Origin: Algoriphagus sp. | Lineage (GTDB): Bacteria > Bacteroidota > Bacteroidia > Cytophagales > Cyclobacteriaceae | Assembly: GCA_029945945.1 (NCBI GenBank) | Contig: JAQSDM010000013.1 | Location: forward strand, 167,223 to 231,222 | Reading direction: 5' to 3' | DNA length: 64,000 nucleotides | In this document: positions 23,647 through 33,879 of the stretch, in pieces | Layout: each line of letters opens with the position of its first letter | Position numbering within the stretch: the stretch's first letter is position 1 | Made by a program: the position numbers and the translations under genes | Notes under the pieces: generated by a model | The model's database searches: none | Seen by the model: only the letters and a program-made list of their open reading frames with translations | What the model was told of the DNA's origin: nothing

Positions 23647-23909
23647 GACCTTTGGATTTATAACCGATTAACCAGCTGTTTGAGAATTTGGTTTAATTTT
23701 TTACTGAAATATACTTCGAGAAATAAAATGGAAATAAGCTTTGCGAAATAGGATTGAGTATTAATCGTTATCTCGTCCCAAAAATATTGCAGGCGATCTT
23801 TTCTTTCCATCTGCCGCATTGATTGCAACAGTATTTCTATCGAATTTCCACCTTATTTCTATTGTATTTCAATCCAATATTATAAAACTGACTTTCTTCA
23901 ATAGATCTT

Positions 23910-25892
23910 TTACATCGTCTCCGGCTCGTTCCACATGCCGTCTTCTTTGATGATATTGATCAATTCATCGACGGCTTTCTCAGAAGGCACAGATTTCTTC
24001 ATCACTTCTTTCCCTTTGTAAAGCGTGATTTTTCCTTTTCCTGAACCTACATACCCATAATCGGCATCGGCCATTTCCCCCGGGCCATTCACGATGCAAC
24101 CCATGATTCCGATCTTAACGCCTTTCAGGTGATCAGTGCGCTTGCGTATCATCGCAGTCGTAATTTGCAAGTCAAACAAAGTTCGACCGCAAGAAGGACA
24201 AGAAATATACTCTGTCTTTGACATACGAGTTCGGGCGGCCTGAAGTACTCCGAAACTCACCGAGTTTTGCAATTTGATCTGTTCCAAAATCGACTCCCGA
24301 GTGGAACCTGTTTCTCGTTCGAGCGACATAAAAATCCCATCTCCCAATCCATCTACGAGCAATCCCCCCACATCTGTCGCAGCATAAAGCGTAGTCAGAT
24401 CCTGAGATTGTTCAGGGTAGCTGATTTTCACCACCACCGGAATCTCAACCTTCGCCTCCAGCAAACTCACAAATGCCCTTCTCAAAGCCGGCATAGTATG
24501 CAAATTTTCCGTCCTCAAAATCAAGATCGTGTCTTTTCTCCCGGCGATGGCAAGAATTACATCCTCGATATCCTCGTCATACACCTCCAGAAAATTCAGC
24601 TCCGGGTGAAATATCTCAGCTTTTGCAAATTCATTCAGGTGGAAAAGTGGAAACTTATTCGCCTGATCGTGAGACTCAATCCAGATCGCTGCATTTTGAA
24701 TTTCCTTCATACCGTTTGGCAGCATAAAAGGAATCGGGTTGGAACCTGAGTACACAAAGTCGCAACCCTGATCATTCATTTTCCACTTATCAAGTTCCGG
24801 CAAATAAAAGTGCCCGACCTGTTTCATTTCGCGATCCGCGATCTTTTCGATTTTGGAAATATCAGTAATTACTCTCGGTACATTATGTCCGCCGAAGTTG
24901 TAGACTTCGATCGTATGTCTTCGATTATATTCAAAAGGATTTATCGGATAATGGGTGATCTCGCGGATCGGCGCGTGATTGCTTCGATGCGTGTATCGAT
25001 CGATCAAGGCTTTTGCCACAGGAGCTTCAAATTCCGGATCTTCGGTCAGGGAAACCCGAACGGTGTCCCCAAGACCATCTTCCAGCAATGTTCCGATACC
25101 GACAGCCGACTTGATTCTTCCGTCTTCCGCTTCACCGGCTTCCGTCACGCCGAGGTGCAAAGGATAAGGTTTGAACCCACCCTGATTTAGCTTTTGCACA
25201 AGCATCCGATATGCCTGAACCATCACTTGGGTGTTGGAGGACTTCATAGAAATCACGATGTCGAAGTAGTTTTCGTCTTCGCAAATTCTCAGAAATTCGA
25301 GTGCTGACTCCACCATTCCGAGCGGAGTATCTCCGTAGCGGCTCATGATTCGGTCAGAAAGCGAACCGTGATTCGTACCAATTCGCATCGCGGTGCCATT
25401 TTCCTTGCAGATTTTCACCAGAGGAAGGAATCGATCCCGGATTCTGTCGAGTTCTTCCTGATAGCTGGCGTCGGTATAATCAATGACTTCAAATTTCTTT
25501 TTGTCAGCGTAGTTTCCGGGATTGATCCGGACTTTCTCCACGATTCTCGCCGCCACTTCGGCAGCATTTGGAGTAAAATGAATATCAGCTACCAAGGGAG
25601 TCTTGTAACCTCTTTTGCGAAGCTCAGCCTTAATATGTCTTAGATTTTCTGCTTCTTTGATACTCGGTGCAGTGATTCTCACCAGTTCGCATCCTGCATC
25701 AATCATCCGGATACTTTGCTCCACGGAGCCCATCGTATCCATGGTATCGATGGTAGTCATGGACTGGACCACGATAGGATTGTCCCCGCCAATCATGACA
25801 TCGCCCACCTTCACAGGAATGGTTTTTCTCCGCGAATAGTGGGTCAGGCTATCGCAATACACTTGATCTAACGTTTTGATGATTGGCTCCAT
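23910..25892 (-). CDS. ispG: 4-hydroxy-3-methylbut-2-enyl diphosphate synthase (flavodoxin/ferredoxin), long form
   Basis: IspG (GcpE) is the iron-sulfur enzyme that converts MEcPP to HMBPP in the MEP isoprenoid pathway. The TIM-barrel part starts with RKTIPVKVGDVMIGGDNPIVVQSM and includes VADIHFTP and RINPGN. The C-terminal [4Fe-4S] domain has CPSCGRTLFDLQ and IGIMGCIVNGPGEMADADYGYVG, with the three cysteines and the glutamate ligand. At 660 residues it is the long form, with an extra domain of roughly 250 residues between the two catalytic domains, as known in Bacteroidota, Chlamydiae and plants. It lies 6 bases downstream of the SDR gene on the same strand. The isoprenoids made here would supply, among others, menaquinone and the farnesyl group of heme O. 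Confidence 0.97.
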   Translation of the reverse strand: MEPIIKTLDQVYCDSLTHYSRRKTIPVKVGDVMIGGDNPIVVQSMTTIDTMDTMGSVEQSIRMIDAGCELVRITAPSIKEAENLRHIKAELRKRGYKTPLVADIHFTPNAAEVAARIVEKVRINPGNYADKKKFEVIDYTDASYQEELDRIRDRFLPLVKICKENGTAMRIGTNHGSLSDRIMSRYGDTPLGMVESALEFLRICEDENYFDIVISMKSSNTQVMVQAYRMLVQKLNQGGFKPYPLHLGVTEAGEAEDGRIKSAVGIGTLLEDGLGDTVRVSLTEDPEFEAPVAKALIDRYTHRSNHAPIREITHYPINPFEYNRRHTIEVYNFGGHNVPRVITDISKIEKIADREMKQVGHFYLPELDKWKMNDQGCDFVYSGSNPIPFMLPNGMKEIQNAAIWIESHDQANKFPLFHLNEFAKAEIFHPELNFLEVYDEDIEDVILAIAGRKDTILILRTENLHTMPALRRAFVSLLEAKVEIPVVVKISYPEQSQDLTTLYAATDVGGLLVDGLGDGIFMSLERETGSTRESILEQIKLQNSVSFGVLQAARTRMSKTEYISCPSCGRTLFDLQITTAMIRKRTDHLKGVKIGIMGCIVNGPGEMADADYGYVGSGKGKITLYKGKEVMKKSVPSEKAVDELINIIKEDGMWNEPETM

Positions 25893-25898
25893 AGGACA

Positions 25899-26603
25899 TT
25901 AAATATCACCGAGTTGGGGTCTGATTATTATTTCTTCAACAACTGTTCGGGGCGAAAGGTTATAAGCTCCCCAAACACTTTCTGCGACATCTTCAGCACT
26001 CATAAAGCGCTCAATCGGCAGGTCCACTCCTTCCCAGCTTGATGTATAAGTCGCCCCGGCAAGGATGGAAGTTACTTTGATTTGATGTGGTTTCAATTCT
26101 TCTCTCAGGCATTTGGTCATGCCCAGCATTGCCCATTTTGAAACTGCATAACTTCCACCGTTAGGATAAGCCGTCAGTCCTGCGATCGAACCCATGCTGA
26201 AAATATGTCCCGATTTCCGGGCGATCATTTCATGTACCAAGGCCCGGGTCAGGTGATACGCCGAGAAAAGATTGGTCTGCATCATGAGTTCGAAATTACC
26301 CTCAGGCTCGTCGTGAATGGCTCCCGGAAGAAAAACCCCGGTATTATTCACTAATACATCAGGGATTGCAAAAGCTTTAACTGCTGTCGCAAGCTTGTCC
26401 ACTTCCTCTTTTTTGGAAAGATCTACCTGCACTGTCAAAACCCGAATCGAAGAAAATCGACTTTCCAGATCCGACTGCAAAGTCGCCAACTCCTTCTTAT
26501 TGCGCGAGCAGGTCATAATATCAAAACCTTCATTGGCAAATCGCTCAATAATGGCTCGTCCTATTCCTTTTGTACCTCCTGTAACCAGGATACTTTTGCG
26601 CAT
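25899..26603 (-). CDS. Short-chain dehydrogenase/reductase (SDR)
   Basis: The 234-residue classical SDR has the NAD(P)-binding TGGTKGIG (8-15), the NNTG motif (usually NNAG), a catalytic serine in MGSIAG near residue 140 and the YAVSK active-site motif about 14 residues further. The basic residue CSRNKKE after the second strand suggests NADPH. The substrate is unknown. It is the first gene of a pair with ispG (6-base spacing), behind a TAACTTTG promoter element, although SDRs are not part of the MEP pathway itself. Confidence 0.9.
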   Translation of the reverse strand: MRKSILVTGGTKGIGRAIIERFANEGFDIMTCSRNKKELATLQSDLESRFSSIRVLTVQVDLSKKEEVDKLATAVKAFAIPDVLVNNTGVFLPGAIHDEPEGNFELMMQTNLFSAYHLTRALVHEMIARKSGHIFSMGSIAGLTAYPNGGSYAVSKWAMLGMTKCLREELKPHQIKVTSILAGATYTSSWEGVDLPIERFMSAEDVAESVWGAYNLSPRTVVEEIIIRPQLGDI

Positions 26604-26649
26604 TTTGTTAGTAGTTTAATAGTTAGTATGACAACTATCTGGCTGGTAG

Positions 26650-26657
26650 CAAAGTTA
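26650..26657 (-). promoter_or_regulatory. -7 element of a promoter for the SDR-ispG pair
   Basis: TAACTTTG on the minus strand is a full match to TAnnTTTG, about 47 bases before the SDR start. No good -33 TTTG was found at 19-20 bases; the nearest is TTTC at 22. The element overlaps the space just after the stop of the large barrel gene. Confidence 0.5.
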
Positions 26658-26666
26658 CATTTTTTT

Positions 26667-29600
26667 TTAAAACAGCGCGGAAACTTGCATTCTGCCAACG
26701 TGTACTATTTGGTCTAGTCCCTGAGAATTTCTTCCCTCATAAACCAGATTCAGCTGAAGCCCCTCCCCGATCTTTTGAAGCCAACTGACCGTCCAGGTTA
26801 CGTTGGTTCCGGGAGTCAGCGCCTGAAGCATTTCATAGCCAACCGGGGAATTGGTAACCCCATTGTAATCAATCTGGATCAGTTTCAGGTTGCCGGTCAG
26901 GGTCGTTTTGATTGCTTTCGCATAGCGCAAATCCAGTCCAACCTGGTGCAATTGGGCTTTTTCTTCAAATTCGGGATTCTCGATATTTTCCTTTCCTGTG
27001 AAAAGATAGGAAGCGGTCGTTCTAAAGGATGGAGTTGGCTGCCAGGCAAATTCCGGCCCGATGGAGTTTTGGCTGATGCTGTAGTTTCTGTTGTCGAGAA
27101 AATCCGAGGCTGAAATCCGATTTCCGATTCCGGCCAAAATCCGAAGTGTGGTTTGGCCACTGAAATTATACCGGGTATTCAGCTTCCAATCCTGCTGAAT
27201 ATAATCTTCAAAACCTCCTGAAAGTAACTGTTTCAACTGACTATCGAAAAGCGATAAGTCAAATCCATAATTGGCAGAGGCCCGATTGAAGAAGAAACTC
27301 GTGCGGATCACTTGTCGCAAAGACAAAATCTCAGCCCGATCGATTCCTATGATAAAAGGTTTGATCCGGTCGCCAAAATCATCCGAAGTGACTTTCTTCT
27401 CAACGCTCAGACTGGTCGAATTGGAAAAACGGTGTAGGAAAGTTTTGAGTCCTCCGGCATCTTTCCAGGTCTCCGGAAACTTAGCCTGAAGTCGATAATT
27501 CAGGATGCTGGTATAAGCCTGAGTGTAGGTATCCGTTGGCACAAAAATCTTGATGTATTGCTTTTCTTCCGGATTGATCGCCAGATAAAACTCATTCAGT
27601 TGCTGAATCCCATCCCCGTTATCGTCTCGCCAGGTATGCGTGCCGTCTCCGTTTGGCGCTGGCAAAAAGACGAATTCCCGCTGAAGCTCTCGCCCGTTTC
27701 CGATCGCGTAACTGATTTCATTTCGGATGATATTTTTTCCAAGACTCCCCTGATAATCCAACTTACCCATCACAGTCAACTCTGTTGGAAGTGCTCTCTG
27801 GAGATATTCAAGTTCCCGATAGGTAAACGTGCTGCTCAGGCTATGCTGGGTCCATTGCTTCCGAAGTGTGAAATTGGAAGTGAATGCTCGGGTATCATTT
27901 ACGAGATTCCCTTGGAAAGGAGCTTTATCCTCTCTCCACGCAGCATCGGCCAGGAAGGAATAAGCTAACGTGTCATTGCTTCTCAAAAAAACTAAGTGTT
28001 CCTTGAAGTTCATCGCCGTACTGAGCACCGAATCTCTTTCCGCATCCCGCAACGAATTCCTGTCCAGTGAAAACTGATATCCCGGAACCAGAATTTTTGA
28101 TTGATAGCTGATATTCCCCAAGTATCGAGTCCAGTCGGAATCGAGGCTGTCTTTGGTGCTTTTTAGTCGGAAAAATTCCTGACGAAGCCTGATTTTGGAA
28201 CCTACTTGCAGGTTCCAGTTGGCTGTATGTTGCGAACCGTTCAGTACGTTTTCCCGGTTTCGAAGGAAAACCTTGTAGTTAAATGTGTTCAATGCATCCT
28301 TTTCCAATCCAACCTGAGTCCAGAAAAATTGCTCTGCAGCGGCATTTTCCAGATCCTGAGGTGTCAATCCCCAATCCCGGTCAAACTCAATGTAGCGGAA
28401 TCGATCGATGAAAGAGAAGTTGGTGGAGTTGTATTCAAGTTCCGTTTGGCCTTTGAAGGTATAACCCTTGAACATATCCAATTGGCGATTCTCAGATTGG
28501 AGTCCGATTTTCAAACCCATTCCTTGATTATTTTGATCGTCGATTTCTGAAAAGAGGTTTTTATCAGCTGATGAAAGAGCAAACTCTGTGTAGACTTTCT
28601 CATGCTCGTTCAGCTTGATCCGGGTTCCTGCAGTCACCATCCGCTTGGTGTCCGGGGCTGGCAATTGGGTGAGAATAGAATAATCTCCTTGTGGCTGTCC
28701 GGCCTGACGAGGAATATATTCGAAAACCGTTCCGTTGGAAAGTTGGCTGACGCGGCGGTAATCCCCCAAGCCCGGCCCCACTTGTGAAAATGACAAAGCG
28801 AAATGAGCTAACTCGGGATCTGTCGAGTATCGGTAAAAAGTCAGGAAACTTCCAAATCCATCTTCCTCGATCACTTTTTCATACAGAATCCGATTTGGAT
28901 CAAAAGCCACACTATCGATTCTCGGAATCGTTGCCAGCTCAGTCTCATCTCCGACCGAAGCCAAAAGAGAGAGTTCTTCCTGCGAAAAATCAGTGAACAA
29001 AGGTCGGTTTCGGTTGTCCTTTTCTTGGTAGTAATTCAGGTAGAAATCTACTTTCCCATTCGTCTGAGAATGGTTTGCTCCCAAAATAGATCGGGAATAA
29101 TTTCGCTCTGAATACTCAAAATCCACCCGAACGCGGGAATATTGGGTGATCAGGATTTTGGGGGTGAAGGTGATTTCTGCCTGATTGTAATCAATCACGT
29201 AATCGGCATTGAAACCTCGCTGGAGTAATTTGCCGTCCAAAAAAATCCGCTCCGAGTTTGCCAAAATGATCACATAACGCTCATTCTGCGGGCCACTTAC
29301 CCGATACGGACCCAAGACTCCTTCGAGAATCGGAAGCTGAATGGAAGCAAATTTTCCTTTGGCAATAGAAGCAAAACCTTGAGAGCTTGCAGTCCAGTTT
29401 CCTTTCATTTTATATTTCGAAGTGAACTGGAGTCCCTGCACATTTTTATAATATCGTAGAAATTCGGATTGCCGCTGTTGCAAGACTACATCACCGGCGG
29501 CCAAACTGAAATTATCATTGAAGAGCTCGATCAGGACGTTATCAAAATCCTGGATTTGTTGCGTATTGCCCTCCGGCTGAAAAGGCACGTTTTGGTCCGT

Positions 29601-30131
29601 TATGCTCGCTCGAATATTCAGATTATCAGAGATAGCACCTTCCAGTTGCAGATTGAGTGCTGAATTCACAAAGACATTTTGCGTATTTCCGAAGGAAATA
29701 CCCCGGGTCAAACTTCCGGATTTGTACAAATCAGTTGTGGGAAAAAGCTCTTCCCGAAAGTCAAAAGCAGGTGATTCCTTGATTCGATTGTCCCTGAATC
29801 TTGCCGTGGAATCGTAATCAGCGAGCAAGGTTCTCTTGGCAACCGGTTTGTCCAGGCGCATTGAAAAAGTCCTGTAGCAAACTCGAAGAGAATCAGGAAT
29901 CTCATTTTCACCAAAAAGAACCTGAAGGGAATTGGTACTCAGATCGTATTTGAAGTCGTAGGCCTTGCCTGATTTGTCCGAGATTTTAATGCTGGATTCG
30001 ACAAGCGAAAGGGAATCAGCGACAGCTGGTTTGCTAAAAAAATCACCTGCAGCCCAGCGACATCTTTCCTGTGCCTGGACAGCGCCAAAAAGACCAAGCC
30101 AAAAAACACAGGAAACTATCCAAACTCGCAT
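26667..30131 (-). CDS. Large secreted outer-membrane beta-barrel protein (about 1150 residues), unknown function
   Basis: The product starts with a signal peptide (MRVWIVSCVFWLGLFGAVQAQ). The N-terminal part contains LYKSGSLTRGISFGNTQNVFVNSALNLQLEG, then a conserved-looking segment with NERYVIILANSERIFLDGKL and LQRGFNADYVIDYNQAEITF. The following roughly 800 residues are alternating strands with many aromatic residues (TGRTRIKLNEHEKVYTEF-like repeats) and end GRMQVSALF, a typical barrel end with aromatic last residue. I know similar proteins only as uncharacterised Bacteroidota proteins; the size would allow a very large barrel. I chose the ATG at 30131 over a TTG at 30158, since the signal peptide begins there. 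It follows the histidine kinase gene by 43 bases, probably on one transcript. Confidence 0.75.
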   Translation of the reverse strand: MRVWIVSCVFWLGLFGAVQAQERCRWAAGDFFSKPAVADSLSLVESSIKISDKSGKAYDFKYDLSTNSLQVLFGENEIPDSLRVCYRTFSMRLDKPVAKRTLLADYDSTARFRDNRIKESPAFDFREELFPTTDLYKSGSLTRGISFGNTQNVFVNSALNLQLEGAISDNLNIRASITDQNVPFQPEGNTQQIQDFDNVLIELFNDNFSLAAGDVVLQQRQSEFLRYYKNVQGLQFTSKYKMKGNWTASSQGFASIAKGKFASIQLPILEGVLGPYRVSGPQNERYVIILANSERIFLDGKLLQRGFNADYVIDYNQAEITFTPKILITQYSRVRVDFEYSERNYSRSILGANHSQTNGKVDFYLNYYQEKDNRNRPLFTDFSQEELSLLASVGDETELATIPRIDSVAFDPNRILYEKVIEEDGFGSFLTFYRYSTDPELAHFALSFSQVGPGLGDYRRVSQLSNGTVFEYIPRQAGQPQGDYSILTQLPAPDTKRMVTAGTRIKLNEHEKVYTEFALSSADKNLFSEIDDQNNQGMGLKIGLQSENRQLDMFKGYTFKGQTELEYNSTNFSFIDRFRYIEFDRDWGLTPQDLENAAAEQFFWTQVGLEKDALNTFNYKVFLRNRENVLNGSQHTANWNLQVGSKIRLRQEFFRLKSTKDSLDSDWTRYLGNISYQSKILVPGYQFSLDRNSLRDAERDSVLSTAMNFKEHLVFLRSNDTLAYSFLADAAWREDKAPFQGNLVNDTRAFTSNFTLRKQWTQHSLSSTFTYRELEYLQRALPTELTVMGKLDYQGSLGKNIIRNEISYAIGNGRELQREFVFLPAPNGDGTHTWRDDNGDGIQQLNEFYLAINPEEKQYIKIFVPTDTYTQAYTSILNYRLQAKFPETWKDAGGLKTFLHRFSNSTSLSVEKKVTSDDFGDRIKPFIIGIDRAEILSLRQVIRTSFFFNRASANYGFDLSLFDSQLKQLLSGGFEDYIQQDWKLNTRYNFSGQTTLRILAGIGNRISASDFLDNRNYSISQNSIGPEFAWQPTPSFRTTASYLFTGKENIENPEFEEKAQLHQVGLDLRYAKAIKTTLTGNLKLIQIDYNGVTNSPVGYEMLQALTPGTNVTWTVSWLQKIGEGLQLNLVYEGRNSQGLDQIVHVGRMQVSALF

Positions 30132-30174
30132 GCTGATTCCGACACCATTACGCAACAAGTTAACAAAACAAAAA

Positions 30175-33100
30175 TTATCCGATCAAAGGAAACGTGAGGT
30201 AAAAGGTCGTTCCTTTTCCCATTACAGTTTCAAACCAGATTTTACCTCCGGCTGTTTCCACTCCGCTTTTTGCAATGGCCAGACCAAGGCCTGAACCCTG
30301 AGATTTGGTGGAGAAATTTGGGATGAAGATTTTATCTCTCAATTCCACGGGAATTCCCCTTCCATTGTCCGAAATCTCGAGGAAAACCGCTTGCTCACTC
30401 ATCCAAAGCCAAACATTGATCACAGGTCTTTGTCCGGGTTCCGATGCCTGAATTGCATTGATGATCAGGTTGGAAATCACCCTTCCGAAGAGTTTGTCAT
30501 CGCCCATGATTGGGATTACTTCTGAATAAGAATCATCCTGAAAAATCAAGTCACACCGTTGGTCATTCTTGAAGAGCTCCAAAACCTGATTGAGGACAGT
30601 TTTGAAATTCATCGGCTCATTTTTAGGAAGCGGCATTTTCGCAAACGTGGAAAAGGACGAAGCAATACCGCTCAGCGCATCCACCTGATGTATGATCGTT
30701 TCGAGTGACTTTCGCAGCTTCGATAAATCGTCCAGCTTTCCCTCACTTTCCATCCTGAGCAAGTGCTGTAGGGTCAGCTTCATCGGAGTCAGCGGGTTCT
30801 TGATCTCATGCGCCACTTGCTTGGCCATTTCTCTCCAGGCAGACTCTTTCTCAGTAGATGCCAATACTTTTTTACTGGCTTCAAGCTTGAAAAGCATGTT
30901 GTTGTATTCGTTGACAAGCAGGCCAATCTCATCTTTGGAGCCCCAAACCATCGGTACGTTATTATCGAGGTTGGTAGCCTTGAGCTTTTGGGTGAGTAAT
31001 CGAAAAGGGAAAGTCAGGTTCTTCGAAACGAAATAAGAGACAAACAAAAAGAGGATAAAGATGACTACGAAAGCATTGAAAATATTGCTCAAAACATCCG
31101 CAATCAGGGAATTGAGTTCCGCTTCAGATTCAAAGAAAGGAACAGCCAAAATCCCCAGATTCTCCTGACTGTCCTGGGCAGGAATCGTGAGGTAAACAGA
31201 TTTGTATCGAAGCTTTCCTACCTGCTCTTCGGCCAGAAACTGGTTTTGGTTTTTCTCGACTATTTCGGCCAACACCTTTGGATTGATAAAGGGGGAGAGA
31301 ATTTTCTTATCGAAAATATTGGCCCTGTTGGTGGATTCCAGTTTACCATCAATACTGTAAATATGAATATCGCTGGCAATGGTGTTCGCCAGTTGATTGA
31401 CCTCTTCATTGAGCAAATCACTGTCTACCGTTTCCAGATTTTGATTGCTGAGAAAGCCTCCCAAATTACTTCGGATCAACCCCGCTTTTTGGATATACTG
31501 ACGATCCAGATCCTCCCGATAGCTGTTTGCCAAAAGGCCGATGGTGATAATACTGATAATTATGATGGGAAAGAAAAAAGCAAAATTGAGGTAAAGCTGA
31601 AGCTTTGTGGAGTAGTTAAACTCAAAATTACGATACCCTTTCTGAACTGTATTGATCAAAATAGTCAGGAAAGTCAGGAACACAAAAGCGACAAAAAACA
31701 GGGAAATATTACCGAAAAAGTGCGAAAGACTGATGTTAGGAGACGAAATCACGATCAATTCGTCACCATTAACGAGCCCTAAATGATGATACCCATCGGA
31801 GTGAACACCAGCATCAAGCAACTGACTTTCCTCCAGGCGATTTTTGATCCCTGAAACAGAATAATTGAAAGCACCGGAACTCCGGATCAATTCTTTATCC
31901 TTGAAAATTGCAAAATCATACCGGACAGGATCCAGTTTTTCAATGTACTTCCTGTCCAAAAGTAACTTAGGATAAACTGAACTTGGCTGAACGCGAAGTT
32001 GATTCAGTTCTAGAAAAATAAATCCCTGAGGGGTGTTATCCTTGGTCATAGGAATGAAAGCCATGAAACGATTGCCTGCATAACTCTCGTTTCCTGGAAT
32101 GAAATACAAATCCTTTACGCTTGTCGCAAAATCACTTTTGATGTATTTCAGTCTCAAATCAAGTAACCCATCTGAATCCGTCGGGCCATGAATTTGCTGC
32201 CCGCTTGAGGAGAAAATCCTGACCTGAACCTCAAACTGGTCGAAATAATTGTCCAGATAAATCTTTCGGATTTTAGTTTCAATAAGTTCTTTAGAAAATA
32301 AGGGATCAGCGATTCGGCTTTGAATAAACAAATCCCCCTGCATTCTGGTGAAAATTTCCCCCAGGAAAAACTCGGTCATCACATCCTTTTCAATCAGGTT
32401 TTGATTTGCAAAACGAATTTTAGATTGCACGAGCTGCTCCTTTTCTGTCTGGAAAGTGCTGATACCGGCGATCGTTGCAGTGATCAGGCATGTGAAAAAG
32501 AAAGTTAAAAATGTCTCAAGCCCAAGGCGGAAGACATTTTTGAAAAGCTCAAACCGGATGATCAGAGCAAGAAAACCAAGGTGGATTAACCAGATCACGG
32601 CTCCCCAAAAGCTGAGAAAAAACAATACCCCGGCAATCGGTAAACCGATCAGGAGAAATGCTTTGTAGTAATCACTTTTCCTGCTTTGAACTTCAAGCAG
32701 CAAACTGATCAACGTAAGCGAAAGAAGTACATAGGCAGCGCCCCAGGCAAATAAAATCAGAAAACTCAGTCCTTTGAACAAGTCAAAAGACGGAATGGAA
32801 CTGATGTCCAGCGCCCACTGGGAATTAAGAATAAGATCCCGTGGTAAAGACCAAAACATCAAAAGTCCAAGGGAACTCGCCAAAACGGCTATGGCGAAAA
32901 ATACCCTGAAATCGCTTTTCGTGTTCAGCACCTTGATCTTTTGGTGCATCGGTTTGGACGCCATTTGAAAAATAACCAGCCCTAAAATCAGAACACCACA
33001 AAGTGTATTGATCAGAAGGTCTCCAAGACTCGGATTGACCCAGGATGACGCATAATTGGCAGAATTAAAAAGGGCGAGATTCATGTAATTCCCCGGAAAA

Positions 33101-33879
33101 TCAAGCAAAAGCATGACTAATCTAAAAGCGAGTAATATGATCGCCCCATAAGCAATAGCTTGCCAACGTCTTCCTTTTCGCCATTTGTTCAAGATGAAAT
33201 CGGAGCTCAGCAAAAAGTATAGGAGCAAAATGGAGCTGAAGAAAATCAAAATCGCAGGATTAGCTACGCTTCCGGCAGGATGATAGCCAAACCGAAATGT
33301 GATACCAAAAAGGGGGATTCCGGCAAGATTTTTCACCTGAAAAGCACCTTGTTCCGGGTTTTCAAAAAGATCAAAACTATCGTTGCCAAAAAGCTGTGGG
33401 CTCGGACCAGTGATCAAATAATCATTTTGAATATTTCCCGGAAGAACCAGTCTCAACACATGAACCATGAAGTAATCGGTACCATCTCTGTTGACTTTCC
33501 GAATCTTCAAAAGCATCGTTCCGTAGGGGTCCTCCAAAAACTGGTAGGCTTTACTCAAATCCACTTTTGAAAAATCCAGGGTAAGGGTAAAATCAGACCA
33601 ATAAAGAAGTCCCCCTTTCGGGTCAAGAAGAAAAAATGGATGCTTGTGCCCAACTGTACTTATGTGATCAAAAGTAATCTGATCATCCGGCCTGACCGTC
33701 ATTAGAATCTCGATGAAATCCTCGTCAAACTCTTTGTCAACTTCCTGAACCCGTTCCTGAAGTGCTAATAAACTGGCTTCTTCCTCACTCTTTTGGAAGA
33801 AAAAGAAATTCAAAATTAGTACAGCAAGGAGAGAGAAAATACTGACCAGGATGATCAGCCGTCGGGATTCTTGGCTCAT
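30175..33879 (-). CDS. Very large membrane sensor histidine kinase (NtrY-like)
   Basis: The 1234-residue protein has an N-terminal helix (RLIILVSIFSLLAVLILNFFFF), an extracytoplasmic domain to about 180, a block of seven or eight helices (about 190-470), a second extracytoplasmic domain, two further helices around 715-790, a Cache-like domain, one last helix and a HAMP linker (LTFPFRLLTQKLKATNLDNNV). The kinase core has the phospho-acceptor helix EMAKQVAHEIKNPLTPMKL, an N-box region NLIINAIQASEPG, and G-boxes DNGRGIPVEL and GSGLGLAIAK. The order suggests an NtrY-like kinase, which would phosphorylate an NtrX-type regulator, but no response regulator gene is near. The signal is unknown. Two tandem copies of a 90-bp repeat with a mini-ORF end 9 bases before the start codon. 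Confidence 0.92.
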   Translation of the reverse strand: MSQESRRLIILVSIFSLLAVLILNFFFFQKSEEEASLLALQERVQEVDKEFDEDFIEILMTVRPDDQITFDHISTVGHKHPFFLLDPKGGLLYWSDFTLTLDFSKVDLSKAYQFLEDPYGTMLLKIRKVNRDGTDYFMVHVLRLVLPGNIQNDYLITGPSPQLFGNDSFDLFENPEQGAFQVKNLAGIPLFGITFRFGYHPAGSVANPAILIFFSSILLLYFLLSSDFILNKWRKGRRWQAIAYGAIILLAFRLVMLLLDFPGNYMNLALFNSANYASSWVNPSLGDLLINTLCGVLILGLVIFQMASKPMHQKIKVLNTKSDFRVFFAIAVLASSLGLLMFWSLPRDLILNSQWALDISSIPSFDLFKGLSFLILFAWGAAYVLLSLTLISLLLEVQSRKSDYYKAFLLIGLPIAGVLFFLSFWGAVIWLIHLGFLALIIRFELFKNVFRLGLETFLTFFFTCLITATIAGISTFQTEKEQLVQSKIRFANQNLIEKDVMTEFFLGEIFTRMQGDLFIQSRIADPLFSKELIETKIRKIYLDNYFDQFEVQVRIFSSSGQQIHGPTDSDGLLDLRLKYIKSDFATSVKDLYFIPGNESYAGNRFMAFIPMTKDNTPQGFIFLELNQLRVQPSSVYPKLLLDRKYIEKLDPVRYDFAIFKDKELIRSSGAFNYSVSGIKNRLEESQLLDAGVHSDGYHHLGLVNGDELIVISSPNISLSHFFGNISLFFVAFVFLTFLTILINTVQKGYRNFEFNYSTKLQLYLNFAFFFPIIIISIITIGLLANSYREDLDRQYIQKAGLIRSNLGGFLSNQNLETVDSDLLNEEVNQLANTIASDIHIYSIDGKLESTNRANIFDKKILSPFINPKVLAEIVEKNQNQFLAEEQVGKLRYKSVYLTIPAQDSQENLGILAVPFFESEAELNSLIADVLSNIFNAFVVIFILFLFVSYFVSKNLTFPFRLLTQKLKATNLDNNVPMVWGSKDEIGLLVNEYNNMLFKLEASKKVLASTEKESAWREMAKQVAHEIKNPLTPMKLTLQHLLRMESEGKLDDLSKLRKSLETIIHQVDALSGIASSFSTFAKMPLPKNEPMNFKTVLNQVLELFKNDQRCDLIFQDDSYSEVIPIMGDDKLFGRVISNLIINAIQASEPGQRPVINVWLWMSEQAVFLEISDNGRGIPVELRDKIFIPNFSTKSQGSGLGLAIAKSGVETAGGKIWFETVMGKGTTFYLTFPLIG

